Assembly: GCA_965206125.1 (NCBI GenBank) | Contig: CBDBIN010000045.1 | Span: 372,001 to 436,000, forward strand | Reading direction: 5' to 3' | DNA length: 64,000 nt | From: CAXWPM01 sp965206125 | GTDB taxonomy: Bacteria; Acidobacteriota; Terriglobia; 20CM-2-55-15 | Shown here: positions 53,690-63,749 of the stretch, in pieces | How positions within the stretch are numbered: position 1 is the stretch's first letter | Layout of the letters: every line of letters begins with the position of its first letter | Notes under the pieces: generated by a model | What the model was told of the DNA's origin: nothing | Database searches by the model: none | What the model saw: only the letters and a program-made list of their open reading frames with translations | Made by a program: the position numbers and the translations under genes

Positions 53690-54898
53690 CTATCCGCTCA
53701 ACTCGCCGACCAGTTGGAAGATCGGCATGTACATCGAGATCACGATACCACCGACCACAACCCCGAGCACGGCCATCATCATCGGCTCGATCGCAGTCAT
53801 CAGGTCGCCCACCGCAGTGTCGACTTCGTCTTCGTAGAAGTCGGCGATCTTCGACAACATGGTTTCCAGTGCACCAGTCTCTTCACCGACTCCGATCATC
53901 TGGATGACCATCGGCGGAAAGACGCCGGATTCCTTGAGGGGTTCGACGATTGTCCGTCCCTGTTCGATGGCGGTCTTCACGTTAAAGATCGCTTCCTCGA
54001 TGATCGCGTTACCCGAAGTACGTGCGGTGATGTCCAGCGCCTCGAGAATCGGCACTCCGCTCGAGATCAGAGTCCCCATGGTCCGGGTAAAACGGGCCAC
54101 GGAGATTTTTCGGACGAGGGGGCCGAACACGGGCAGCTTCAGTATCATCTTGTCGACGTTGTAGCGGCCCTTCGGTGTGCCGTAGTACGCCTTGAACAGG
54201 TACGCAAAGATACCCAGACCTATGAGGATAAATATCCCGAAGTTACCGACGAAGGAACTCGCCAGGATCACGATCCGGGTCGGCAGGGGTAGCTCGACCT
54301 CCATGCTGTTGAACAACGTCGTGAAGGTGGGAACGACCTTCCACAGGATCAGGGTGATGACGGCGCTCGCGATGAAGACGATTGCCGCGGGGTACACCAT
54401 CGCCGACTTCATCGCAGCCTTCAGTTTGACGGCCTTCTCGATGTAGATCGAAAGCCGCTGGAAGATCGTGTCGAGGATACCGCCGGCCTCTCCGGCGGCG
54501 ACCATGTTGATGTAAAGGTCGTCGAAGACCTTCGGGCTGAGCTTCATACCGGATGCCAGCGTGTTGCCCGACTCCACCTCACGCAGGATGGTGTTAATCG
54601 CCGCGGCGAACTTCTTGTTTTCCTGTTGGCCGCCCAGAATCTCCAGGCACTGCACCAGAGGCAGCCCCGAATCGATCATGACTGAGAACTGCCGTGTGAA
54701 GATGGCCAGCTCAGCGGGACCGGGGTTCCCCCCGATCTCTAAATCCTTGAGGCTGAAACCCTTCTTCTCCGAGGCCTCGACAAGCATGATGTTCTCTTGT
54801 CGCAGTGCCAACGTGAGTGCCTGCCTCGAATCGGCGACGCGGGTCCCATCGATCACATCTCCATCGGAATTTCGGCCTTTGAAAACAAAGTTTGGCAT
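53690..54898 (-). CDS. pilC: Type IV pilus platform protein PilC
   Basis: The 402-residue protein starts MPNFVFKGRNSDGDVIDGTR and has two GspF domains: LAIFTRQFSVMIDSGLPLVQ with CLEILGGQQENKKFAAAINT, and VARFTRTMGTLISSGVPILE with ALDITARTSGNAIIEEAIFN. Three membrane helices include YPAAIVFIASAVITLILWKV and MMMAVLGVVVGGIVISMYMP. QMIGVGEETGALETMLSKIA is the conserved family segment. It anchors PilB in the inner membrane. It is 58 bases downstream of pilB and 8 upstream of pilS. A second platform protein lies at 34778-35983 with a different operon. Confidence 0.95.
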   Translation of the reverse strand: MPNFVFKGRNSDGDVIDGTRVADSRQALTLALRQENIMLVEASEKKGFSLKDLEIGGNPGPAELAIFTRQFSVMIDSGLPLVQCLEILGGQQENKKFAAAINTILREVESGNTLASGMKLSPKVFDDLYINMVAAGEAGGILDTIFQRLSIYIEKAVKLKAAMKSAMVYPAAIVFIASAVITLILWKVVPTFTTLFNSMEVELPLPTRIVILASSFVGNFGIFILIGLGIFAYLFKAYYGTPKGRYNVDKMILKLPVFGPLVRKISVARFTRTMGTLISSGVPILEALDITARTSGNAIIEEAIFNVKTAIEQGRTIVEPLKESGVFPPMVIQMIGVGEETGALETMLSKIADFYEDEVDTAVGDLMTAIEPMMMAVLGVVVGGIVISMYMPIFQLVGELSG

Positions 54899-54956
54899 CG
54901 CTTCTACCCTCTACGCTTTTTCCTGTCGGAAGAAACTGATGGTTGACGTTGATAGC

Positions 54957-56678
54957 TTATCCGACGGTTTCCCTCAACACTTCTTCGACACTCGTCACCT
55001 GTTCTCGGATCTTGTTCAGACCGCTCTGGCGCAAAGTGATCATACCGCCGTCGATCGCCCTGCGGCCGAGGTCGATGGCGGAGGCACCGAGGATGATCGC
55101 ATCACGAAGATCATCGGTCATATCCATCACTTCGTACAGCCCAATCCGCCCCCTGTAGCCTGAACCGTGGCACCTGGGACACCCCCTGCCCCGGACAGGC
55201 CGAACCGTGGCGGCCTCCTCCGCAGTGAAACCGATGTCTGTCAGCAGGTTCGGGGGCGCTTCAACCTCTTCCCTGCAGTCCACACACACACGCCTCACGA
55301 GGCGCTGTGCACAGATCGCCTGGACCGATGTCGCGACCAGAAATGGCTCGACGCCCATGTTCGTCAGCCGCGACACTGTACCCGGCGCATCATTGGTATG
55401 CAGGGTACTCAACACCAGGTGCCCGGTCAGGGCCGCTTTGACCGCGATTTCAGCGGTCTCCAGGTCGCGAATCTCGCCCACAAGGATAATGTCGGGGTCC
55501 TGTCGAAGAAAAGAACGAAGTGCAGCGGCGAAATTCAGTCCGAAGGCATCCCGCATCTGGACCTGGTTGATTCCCGGCAGGCTGAACTCCACCGGGTCCT
55601 CGGCGGTAACGATGTTCAAATTCGGCTTGTTGAGTTGCGTGATGGCCGAATAAAGAGTGTTCGTCTTGCCGCTGCCCGTGGGCCCCGTGACGAGGACCAT
55701 GCCGAACGGCTTGGAAATCGCGCGCTCGAAACGCGACAGTGACGCCGCCTCGAACCCAAGTCTCCGCATGTCGAACATGAGATTCTCGCGGTCCAGCAAC
55801 CGCATCACGATCTTCTCCCCGAACAGGGTAGGCAGGGTCGAAACCCGAAAATCCAGCTCCCTGGGCTTGTCGTCGAGCCGGAGACGCACGCGGAGCCTCC
55901 CGTCTTGCGGGAGGCGTTTCTCGGAAATGTCCAGATCCGCCATGATCTTGATACGGGAGCTGATCGCGTCGCGGAGATTGACCGGGGGGTTCATCGCGGT
56001 CTCGAGCACTCCGTCGATACGGAAGCGCAGGCGAAACTCCTTCTCGTAAGGTTCCAGGTGGATGTCGCTGGCACCCCGCTTCACGGCGTCGAACAGGATG
56101 AGGTTGACCAGTCGGACGATCGGAGCCTCGCCAGACTCCTTCTCGAGAGACAGCAGGTCGAGTTCTTCCTTTTCCTGGGTGATTACCTCGACTTCGCTGG
56201 TTCCGTTGCTCGACTCTGTAATGTCTTTGAAAGCTCGTCTCAGTCGGTTCTCGTCGGATACGACGAAGTGCTTCTTGATGGCTGAGATGACCTGGGACTC
56301 TGAAGCCACGAGTGGCTGGACGTTGAGGCCCGTGATGAACTTCAGCTCGTCGAGAGCGATCACGTTCGTCGGATCGACCATCGCGATCGTCAAGGTCGAA
56401 CCCATGCGGCTGAGCGGTAGTACCTGGTACCGTTCGGCGACTTCACGAGAAAACAGCCCAGCGACGTCGGGATCAACCTCGAAGTAGCCGAGGTTGATGC
56501 ACGGCACGCCGTACTGCTTGGACAGGACGGCTGTGACGGCATCTTCGGAGAGGTGTCCCAGCCGGACAAGACAGCTGCCGATACGTCCCCCGTTCTTGCG
56601 TTGATCGTCGAGGGCTCCGACGAGCTGTTCCTGAGTGATCAGGTTCTCTCCGACTAGAATCTCTCCGAGTCTGGACAT
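54957..56678 (-). CDS. pilB: Type IV pilus extension ATPase PilB
   Basis: I start at ATG 56678 (MSRLGEILVGENLITQEQLV), the usual GspE N-domain start; upstream codons in this frame overlap promoter sequence. The 573-residue ATPase shows LSKQYGVPCINLGYFEVDP, RGASDIHLEPYEKEFRLRFR, ISEKRLPQDGRLRVRL, Walker A GPTGSGKTNTLYSAI, Asp box IVTAEDPVEFSLPG, Walker B LRQDPDIILVGEIRDLETAE, His box HLVLSTLHTNDAPG and the zinc four-Cys set CVDCRE and CPRCHGSGYRGR. The N-domain is longer than in the other ATPase here, as in true PilB. It powers pilus extension. PilT is not present in this operon or window. Confidence 0.94.
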   Translation of the reverse strand: MSRLGEILVGENLITQEQLVGALDDQRKNGGRIGSCLVRLGHLSEDAVTAVLSKQYGVPCINLGYFEVDPDVAGLFSREVAERYQVLPLSRMGSTLTIAMVDPTNVIALDELKFITGLNVQPLVASESQVISAIKKHFVVSDENRLRRAFKDITESSNGTSEVEVITQEKEELDLLSLEKESGEAPIVRLVNLILFDAVKRGASDIHLEPYEKEFRLRFRIDGVLETAMNPPVNLRDAISSRIKIMADLDISEKRLPQDGRLRVRLRLDDKPRELDFRVSTLPTLFGEKIVMRLLDRENLMFDMRRLGFEAASLSRFERAISKPFGMVLVTGPTGSGKTNTLYSAITQLNKPNLNIVTAEDPVEFSLPGINQVQMRDAFGLNFAAALRSFLRQDPDIILVGEIRDLETAEIAVKAALTGHLVLSTLHTNDAPGTVSRLTNMGVEPFLVATSVQAICAQRLVRRVCVDCREEVEAPPNLLTDIGFTAEEAATVRPVRGRGCPRCHGSGYRGRIGLYEVMDMTDDLRDAIILGASAIDLGRRAIDGGMITLRQSGLNKIREQVTSVEEVLRETVG

Positions 56679-56905
56679 GGTTCGGCGACGGTCCGAGGGC
56701 CTGGTGAAAATCGTGTCCACACGGTATGAGCGGTCTACGACCACCCTCTATTGGGCGTTCACTCGAACTCCCCTGTCTGCTACAGACGACTTTCACCCCG
56801 GGCTCCTAAACCCCTTCAAAAGCGTATAATTGAGCCGGCTAGCGCGACACCGGCTGTACGTTACCACAGGGCCATTCGGAGCGTGCGGCTGCTGATGCTA
56901 TTACA

Positions 56906-58965
56906 ATGACTTCATCGACGAGCGCAACGAAGCTCTATCTGGCCGGGCTGGTTCTTCTGGTGCTTGCCCTGATTGTATTCGTCCAGGCTGCGTTCAACCT
57001 CGGCCCGTTGGTCAGCCCGTCCCAGCCGGGAGAAGTGTTCCTGTTTTACACTCTCTCGACCTTCATTTTTCTCGTTCTGATCATCTTCGGTTTCGTGCTG
57101 GCCCGCAACCTGATCAAGCTGTGGGTCGAACACAAGATCGGACAGCCCGGAGCCAAGTTCCGGACGCGTCTGGTTCTGTCGTTGATCGGCGTTACGCTCG
57201 TGCCCGCCGTGTTTCTCTTCCTGTTCGCCTTCGGCCTGGTCAACCGCAGCATCGACAAGTGGTTCAGCGCCCCGATGGATACGGTGTTCCAGACGACGGA
57301 AGAAATGAGCGAGGAATGGGTGCGCGCCGAGGAGGCGACAGCGGTCGGGGTCATTTCGTTCCTTGCGAATGAGCCACCGGAGGACCTGGACGAATCGGCC
57401 GCAAGCCTGGGAATGGAAGCCGTGGCTTTCCTGGACGCCCAGGGGCGCCTCGTCCGCGCTTCGGCAGGGGCCCTCAGTCACACGGAACTGTTCGAGCGGC
57501 ACCTCCCGGGAGTACAAACCACGACCCGGGCCGTCGTTGTCGCGACCGAAGGAAGACTGATTGCATTTCACCTGCTGGAAGGCGATGGGTCCGCGGCATG
57601 GGTAACCGGCCTGTTTCCGACCTCGGAACCCTTCGCCCAGATGACGGCCGAGATCGCCGGGGCACGACAGAGCTACAACGAGCAAGTTCAGGATCGCACG
57701 GTCTACCGGGACACGTACGTCCTTGTCCTCGTGTTGATTACAATCCTGGTCCTGTTTGCGGCGGTCTGGACGGGGCTGTTCCTGTCCAAGCGCATCACCG
57801 TTCCGATCCAGGCGCTCGCCGGGGCGACGCGGGAGATATCCGCCGGCAACCTGGATCATCGCGTGCGGGTAGAGGCAGAGGACGAGTTGGGGATGCTGGT
57901 CGGCCTCTTCAACGACATGGCGGACCAACTCCAGGTGACAACCCGCGAACTCGACCGACGAGGCCGGTATACGGAGATCATCCTCGAATCGATCCCGACG
58001 GGCGTGATCTCCATCGACGACGATTTTCGTGTCACGACGATGAACCGAGCCGCCCGTACGATGTTCTCCATCGAGACGGCCAATACCCTCGAGGACGTGT
58101 TCACAGCCGAAGATCGGGAGCAGATCGGCGAACTGCTCCGCATTGCCCGGCAGGAAGGAATTGCGACCCGGGAGATCACGCTGAGGGCCGGCGACCGGGG
58201 GATGGACAGCGCCGTCACGGCCAGTCTGCTCAGCGGCGGCGGCTACGTTCTCGTCGTCGAAGACCTGACCGAGGTCGTCAAGGCCCAGAAAGCGACGGCA
58301 TGGCGCGAGGTGGCCCGGCGGCTGGCCCATGAGATCAAGAACCCGCTCACGCCGATCCAGCTCTCTGCCGAGCGGATATCCCGCAACATCCAGCGGGCAC
58401 CGAACACAGACGTGCGCACGCGGACGGTCATCCAGGAGTGTGTCGATGCGATCACCGGAGAGGTCGGCAGCCTCAAGGCCCTCGTCGACGAGTTCGGGCG
58501 GGTGGCTCGCCTGCCGGTCGCAACGAAGCGACCCAGTGCGCTCGGACCGCTCGTGGACAAGACCCTGGCGCTTTACGAAGATCGGTTCAACGGGACGAGT
58601 GTTCGCGCTGTCATTCCCGACGGCGTGCCGGCTGTGATGATGGACGGCCAGCAGATCAAGCGCGTTCTGATCAACCTGATCGACAACGCTCTCGAGGCCA
58701 TGTCCGGACAGGAGAGGAAGGAATTGACTATCAGCTGCGAACTCGTGCCCGATCGAACGATGGCGCGGCTCAGCATAGCCGACAACGGGCACGGCATTCA
58801 GCCTGAAGATCGGGAACGGGTCTTCGCGCCTTACTTTTCCACGCGAAAGGACGGCACTGGCCTGGGCCTTGCCATCGCAAGCCGCATCGTCGCCGACCAC
58901 GGCGGCTACATCGGCACCGAACCGATGAACCCTCACGGCGCTCGCTTCGTCGTCGAACTACCCGT

Positions 58966-58981
<16 letters not shown>
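56906..58981 (+). CDS. ntrY: NtrY-like transmembrane sensor histidine kinase
   Basis: The 691-residue protein has two clusters of membrane helices (LYLAGLVLLVLALIVFVQAA; LYTLSTFIFLVLIIFGFVLA-like), a periplasmic sensor, a HAMP domain (SKRITVPIQALAGATREISA; DELGMLVGLFNDMADQL), a PAS domain (ILESIPTGVISIDDDFRVTT), and a kinase core: ARRLAHEIKNPLTPIQLSAE (H-box), LINLIDNALEAMSGQERKEL (N-box), IADNGHGIQPEDRERVFAPY and DGTGLGLAIASRIVADHGGY (G boxes). The AWREVARRLAHEIKNPLTPI signature is that of NtrY. It phosphorylates the co-translated NtrX. Senses an unknown periplasmic or redox signal. Confidence 0.93.
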
Positions 58982-60294
<1,313 letters not shown>

Positions 60295-60420
60295 CGCCGG
60301 CGGGCCGGCGCATTGGAGATTCGAGATTGGAGATTTGAAATCTGTCATTTGTTGATAGGTGCGGCCCGTCCCGGGCCAGTTCCGAGAATCTGAAATCTCG
60401 AATGTCCAATCTCAAATAGA
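60295..60420. repeat. Inverted-repeat filler between ntrX and the MaoC gene
   Basis: The 126 bases contain two arms of GAGATTNGAGATTTGAAATCT-like text (about 60314-60341 and 60390-60418) that are imperfect reverse complements, plus GGCCCGTCCCGGGCC. The region can fold into one long hairpin between two convergent genes, so it probably ends transcription. Similar GAATCTCGAATTT-type text recurs near 63165. Confidence 0.45.
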
Positions 60421-60909
60421 TTACTGGCCGCCCGGCCAGTAATCTTTCCCTTCGTCGTACACGCGCTTCGGCGTCAGGATTTTTCGCCTGTAGGTCAGTA
60501 CCGTTTCCCCATTCTGATTAATCCCTCGCGTCGAGATGTAGACGATCCCGCGGTCTGGTTTGGATTGGGACTCGGTCACCTCGAGCACCGTGGATTCCGC
60601 ATACAGGGTGTCTCCGTGCCACACGGGCCCGGTGTGCTTGACCTCGTCGTACTCAAGGTTGGCGATCGCCTTTAAGCTCATATCAGCGACCGACATCCCA
60701 ACGATCAGGCTGAACACAAAAGTTCCGTTTACCAGACGGCGACCGTGCTGTAGCTGCGCCGAATAATGCTCGTCGATATGGAGCGGGTTCTGGTTCATCG
60801 TGATCAGGCTGAACCACGTGTCATCGGCCTCGGTCACGGTACGGCCGGGCCAGTGACGGTAGACCTTCCCAACCTCGAAGTCCTCAAGGTAGCTTCCCAG
60901 GTTCATCAA
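60421..60909 (-). CDS. MaoC-like hot-dog-fold dehydratase
   Basis: The 162-residue protein is a single MaoC/R-hydratase domain: LEDFEVGKVYRHWPGRTVTE at the N-terminus, and the hydratase motif TMNQNPLHIDEHYSAQLQHG with the Asp/His catalytic pair replaced by a variant (NPLHID). GMSVADMSLKAIANLEYDEV, VWHGDTLYAESTVLEVTESQ, and GINQNGETVLTYRRKILTPK follow. It hydrates (R)-enoyl-CoA or a related mesaconyl-type substrate. It overlaps the acyl-CoA dehydrogenase by four bases, so the pair forms a catabolic unit. Confidence 0.88.
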   Translation of the reverse strand: MMNLGSYLEDFEVGKVYRHWPGRTVTEADDTWFSLITMNQNPLHIDEHYSAQLQHGRRLVNGTFVFSLIVGMSVADMSLKAIANLEYDEVKHTGPVWHGDTLYAESTVLEVTESQSKPDRGIVYISTRGINQNGETVLTYRRKILTPKRVYDEGKDYWPGGQ

Positions 60910-62066
60910 TCCACCTTGTACTTCCGGATCAGGCCCTTCGCGATCAGAGTCCGCTGAATTTCGTTGGTCCCGCCTCCCACGATCAGCAGAGGCGCGTCCC
61001 TGTAATACCGCTCGACGGCAAGGTCCTTTGCGTAACCGTAGCCGCCGTGGACCCTCATCGAATCCAGCGCCACTTCCTGTGCCATTTCAGTCGCGAACAG
61101 CTTGGCCATGCCCACCTCCAGATCGCACCGCTCGCCACGATTCTTCTTCTCCGCGGCGCTGTACGTCAACAGCCGGGCCGCCTCGAGTTTGGTCGCCATG
61201 TCGGCCAACCTGATCTGGATGGCCTGGTGCTCGCAGATGGGCTTGCCGAACGTAATTCGGTGCTGGGAGTACGCCATCGCGGCCTCGAACGCCGCCCCGG
61301 CAATACCCAGAGCGCGCGCCGCCACATTGATCCGCTCGCTCTCGAGGCCCGTCATGATGTGTTTGAAACCCTTTCCCTCGACGCCCCCGACCAGGTTGGC
61401 GGCAGGAACACGGAAATCCTCGAAGACGATCTCGCATGTCTCGACGCCCTTGTAGCCACATTTCTCGATATCGCGGCTGATATGGAAACCCGATGGGCCT
61501 TTTTCGATTATGAAGGCGCTCATCCCCTTGTGAGGAGGATCGGTATCGGGATTGGTCTTGGCCAGCAATGCGAACGTATTCCCATAACGGCCGTTCGTAA
61601 CCCACATCTTCGATCCGTTAATGACGTAGTCGGAACCGTCGCGTCTGGCGATGGTGCGGATCCGCTGGATATCGCTACCGGCGTCCGGCTCGGAAAGCGC
61701 CAGCCCTCCGCGTTTCTCACCCGTTGCCAGTTCCGGCAGGATGCGCGCCTTTTGCTCTTCGGTACCGAAGCGCGCCAGGACATCGCACATGACCGAGTGT
61801 GTTCCGAGGATGCCGGCGACACCCATCCAGCCCCGCGACACCTCTTCAAAAATCATCGCGTAGGTCACGTAGTCCAGTTCCAGACCGCCGTAGGCTTCGG
61901 GAATGTTCGCGCCGAACAGCCCCAGTTCTTTCATCCGGTCGACAAGGGCGAACGGGTACTCGTCCTTAGGCTCCAGCTCCCTGGCCGCCGGCATGACTTC
62001 CCGTTCGACAAAAGATCGGACGGTGCGGAGAATCTCCTCCCGCTCTTCTGGCGCGCTGGTTGTCAT
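60906..62066 (-). CDS. Acyl-CoA dehydrogenase
   Basis: The 386-residue flavoprotein has: REVMPAARELEPKDEYPFAL, FGANIPEAYGGLELDYVTYA, GLALSEPDAGSDIQRIRTIA with the FAD-binding SEPxAGSD, MWVTNGRYGNTFALLAKTNP, ITFGKPICEHQAIQIRLADM, MRVHGGYGYAKDLAVERYYR and a C-terminal IVGGGTNEIQRTLIAKGLIR. The catalytic-base Glu expected near residue 370 is present in GGGTNEIQRT. It oxidises an acyl-CoA to 2-enoyl-CoA, passing electrons to ETF. It is co-translated with the MaoC dehydratase, so the two likely catalyse successive steps. Confidence 0.94.
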   Translation of the reverse strand: MTTSAPEEREEILRTVRSFVEREVMPAARELEPKDEYPFALVDRMKELGLFGANIPEAYGGLELDYVTYAMIFEEVSRGWMGVAGILGTHSVMCDVLARFGTEEQKARILPELATGEKRGGLALSEPDAGSDIQRIRTIARRDGSDYVINGSKMWVTNGRYGNTFALLAKTNPDTDPPHKGMSAFIIEKGPSGFHISRDIEKCGYKGVETCEIVFEDFRVPAANLVGGVEGKGFKHIMTGLESERINVAARALGIAGAAFEAAMAYSQHRITFGKPICEHQAIQIRLADMATKLEAARLLTYSAAEKKNRGERCDLEVGMAKLFATEMAQEVALDSMRVHGGYGYAKDLAVERYYRDAPLLIVGGGTNEIQRTLIAKGLIRKYKVD

Positions 62067-62106
62067 ATGAGAGTCCGAGGGGAATGGGAGGGTTGAATCC
62101 CGTTCC

Positions 62107-63087
62107 TCAACCGACCTTACCTTCGATCGGAGATGATGCGCTGGCGTAAAGCTTCCGTGCGATTCGTCCAGCTCGGAAAGCGAGACGGCCCGCCTTGACG
62201 GCGTGATTCATCGCTTCGGCCATCGCACCCGGATCATGTGCCCCGGCTATTGCGGTGTTCATCAGCACGCCGTCGGCGCCAAGTTCCATCGCCAGCGTGG
62301 CATCCGAGGCCGTGCCAACCCCGGCGTCCACGATCAACGGCACTTCGGTGATCCGCTCACGGAGAATCCGCATGTTTGCAACGTTCTGGATACCCATACC
62401 CGAACCGATAGGCGCCCCGAGCGGCATGACGGCGGCCGCGCCGGCATCGATCAGGCGACGCGCGACGATCAAATCGTCGTTGGTGTAAGGCAGAACGATG
62501 AAGCCTTCCTTGACGAGAACCTTCGTCGCCTCGACGAGCGCGGCAGTGTCGGGAAAGAGCGTTCTCTCGTCTCCAATCACCTCCAGCTTCACCCACTCCG
62601 ACAGTCCTGCCTCGCGCCCGAGGCGAGCTGTCCGAACAGCGTCGTCGGCCGTATAGCAACCCGCCGTGTTCGGAAGGATCATGAACTTCGACGTATCGAT
62701 CGAGTCGAGCAGCTCTCCGCGCGGCCGATTCAGGTCCACGCGCCGGACGGCGACCGTCACCATTTCGGCACCCGAACGGCTGTGGGCCTCGATCATTTGC
62801 TCGTTGGATCGGTACTTGCCCGTGCCGATGATCAGTCGCGACCGAAACCGGCGGCCGGCAATCAACAGTCCGGAATCACCGGAACCACCCCCGACAAAGT
62901 GAACGACCTCGAAGCGGTCGTCGGGCTCGACCACGATCGCATCCCACTCATTCCTCGCGATGACAGAACGGTTCCGCTCGACGGCGATCCGCTCGGTCGG
63001 CAAATCCAGATGTTCGAGCAGCTGACGGACGCTGAGCGAGTCCGGGACCTCGCGGGATTCGCCGTTGAGTTCGATGCGTACGGGCAT
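62107..63087 (-). CDS. thiSG: ThiS-ThiG fusion, thiazole synthase
   Basis: One 326-residue chain starts at ATG 63087 (GAGG upstream). Residues 1-66 are ThiS: VRIELNGESREVPDSLSVRQ, VIARNEWDAIVVEPDDRFEV and the C-terminal VVHFVGGGSGD, where the GG of ThiS lies. Residues 70-326 are ThiG: GRRFRSRLIIGTGKYRSNEQ, VTVAVRRVDLN with the conserved Lys/Arg segment, VLPYTNDDLIVARRLIDAGA, MPLGAPIGSGMGIQNVANMR and PLIVDAGVGTASDATLAMEL. The usual ThiS needs a free GG tail to form a thiocarboxylate; in this fusion GG is followed by about ten residues to ThiG, so cleavage or another route would be needed. No ThiF, ThiH/O or TPP riboswitch is visible here. Confidence 0.9.
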   Translation of the reverse strand: MPVRIELNGESREVPDSLSVRQLLEHLDLPTERIAVERNRSVIARNEWDAIVVEPDDRFEVVHFVGGGSGDSGLLIAGRRFRSRLIIGTGKYRSNEQMIEAHSRSGAEMVTVAVRRVDLNRPRGELLDSIDTSKFMILPNTAGCYTADDAVRTARLGREAGLSEWVKLEVIGDERTLFPDTAALVEATKVLVKEGFIVLPYTNDDLIVARRLIDAGAAAVMPLGAPIGSGMGIQNVANMRILRERITEVPLIVDAGVGTASDATLAMELGADGVLMNTAIAGAHDPGAMAEAMNHAVKAGRLAFRAGRIARKLYASASSPIEGKVG

Positions 63088-63379
63088 GATCGCCTCATAG
63101 TAGCAGGGCGGTAGGGTATTCAGAAATCGAAGGTCGTAGAACGACCACTGATCAATCGGCCATCGATAATTCGAGATTCTGGACACGTGAAAGAGAACAA
63201 CAGACAGACCAATGATGGTTGATCCATCGTCGATCATCGCTTTGAAATTCTCGAATTTTGAAGTCGGTAGGAGGCGTGCGGGCGACCCCTAGTTGACAGT
63301 TGACAGACAAGGGCACCCCTCCCATAATGGGTGGTTGGCTTATAGGTAGAAGTCCTTTTCTATATGGAGGTTACGGCGT
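63088..63379. other. Intergenic region between thiSG and nuoA
   Basis: Two hundred and ninety-two bases with no gene. It carries short related repeats (GACCACTGATCAATCGGCCA near 63143; TGATGGTTGATCCATCGTCG near 63213) like those in 8621-8902. A promoter for nuoA is expected near GTTGACAGTTGACAG (63292) with TATAGG near 63340. A TPP riboswitch was looked for upstream of thiSG and not found. Confidence 0.4.
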
Positions 63380-63736
63380 TTGGAGAACTGGCTGCCGATC
63401 CTCATTTTCTTTATCCTCATCGCCGGCTTCGCAGCAACCTCGCTGATCCTGTCGTGGTTCCTGGGTGTCCGCAACCCGACGGCCGCCAAGCTTTCCCCGT
63501 ACGAGAGTGGGATGCGACCGATCGGCACGGCGCGCGACCGGCATTCGGTCCAGTTCTACGTCGTGGCGATGCTGTTCCTGCTCTTCGACATCGAAGCGAT
63601 CTTCCTGTTTCCGTGGGTGGTCGTCTTCCGCGATCTCGGGATGTTTGCGTTCTGGGAAATGCTGGTCTTTATCGGAATGCTCCTGGCGGGATTCCTGTAC
63701 GTCTGGAAGAAGGGCGCTCTGGAGTGGGAGCGATGA
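63380..63736 (+). CDS. nuoA: NADH-quinone oxidoreductase subunit A
   Basis: The 118-residue protein starts at TTG 63380 (GGAGG ten bases upstream) and has three helices: NWLPILIFFILIAGFAATSL, VQFYVVAMLFLLFDIEAIFL and MLVFIGMLLAGFLYVWKKGA. The loop LSPYESGMRPIGTARDRHSV matches the conserved NuoA loop with YESG. It is a membrane subunit of complex I, involved in quinone-site coupling. In most genomes nuoB, C and D follow; here the next gene is nuoE. Confidence 0.94.
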   Translation: MENWLPILIFFILIAGFAATSLILSWFLGVRNPTAAKLSPYESGMRPIGTARDRHSVQFYVVAMLFLLFDIEAIFLFPWVVVFRDLGMFAFWEMLVFIGMLLAGFLYVWKKGALEWER

Positions 63737-63749
63737 CACCCCAGTGCCC

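Noticed and set aside
56912..58936. A 674-codon open frame on the minus strand opposite ntrY
   Set aside because: High-GC shadow of a clear histidine kinase on the plus strand; its translation has no domain I recognise and a Gln/Arg/Asp-rich composition.
63088..63379. TPP riboswitch upstream of thiSG
   Set aside because: I could not find the conserved CUGAGA and ACCUGAUC-like cores.
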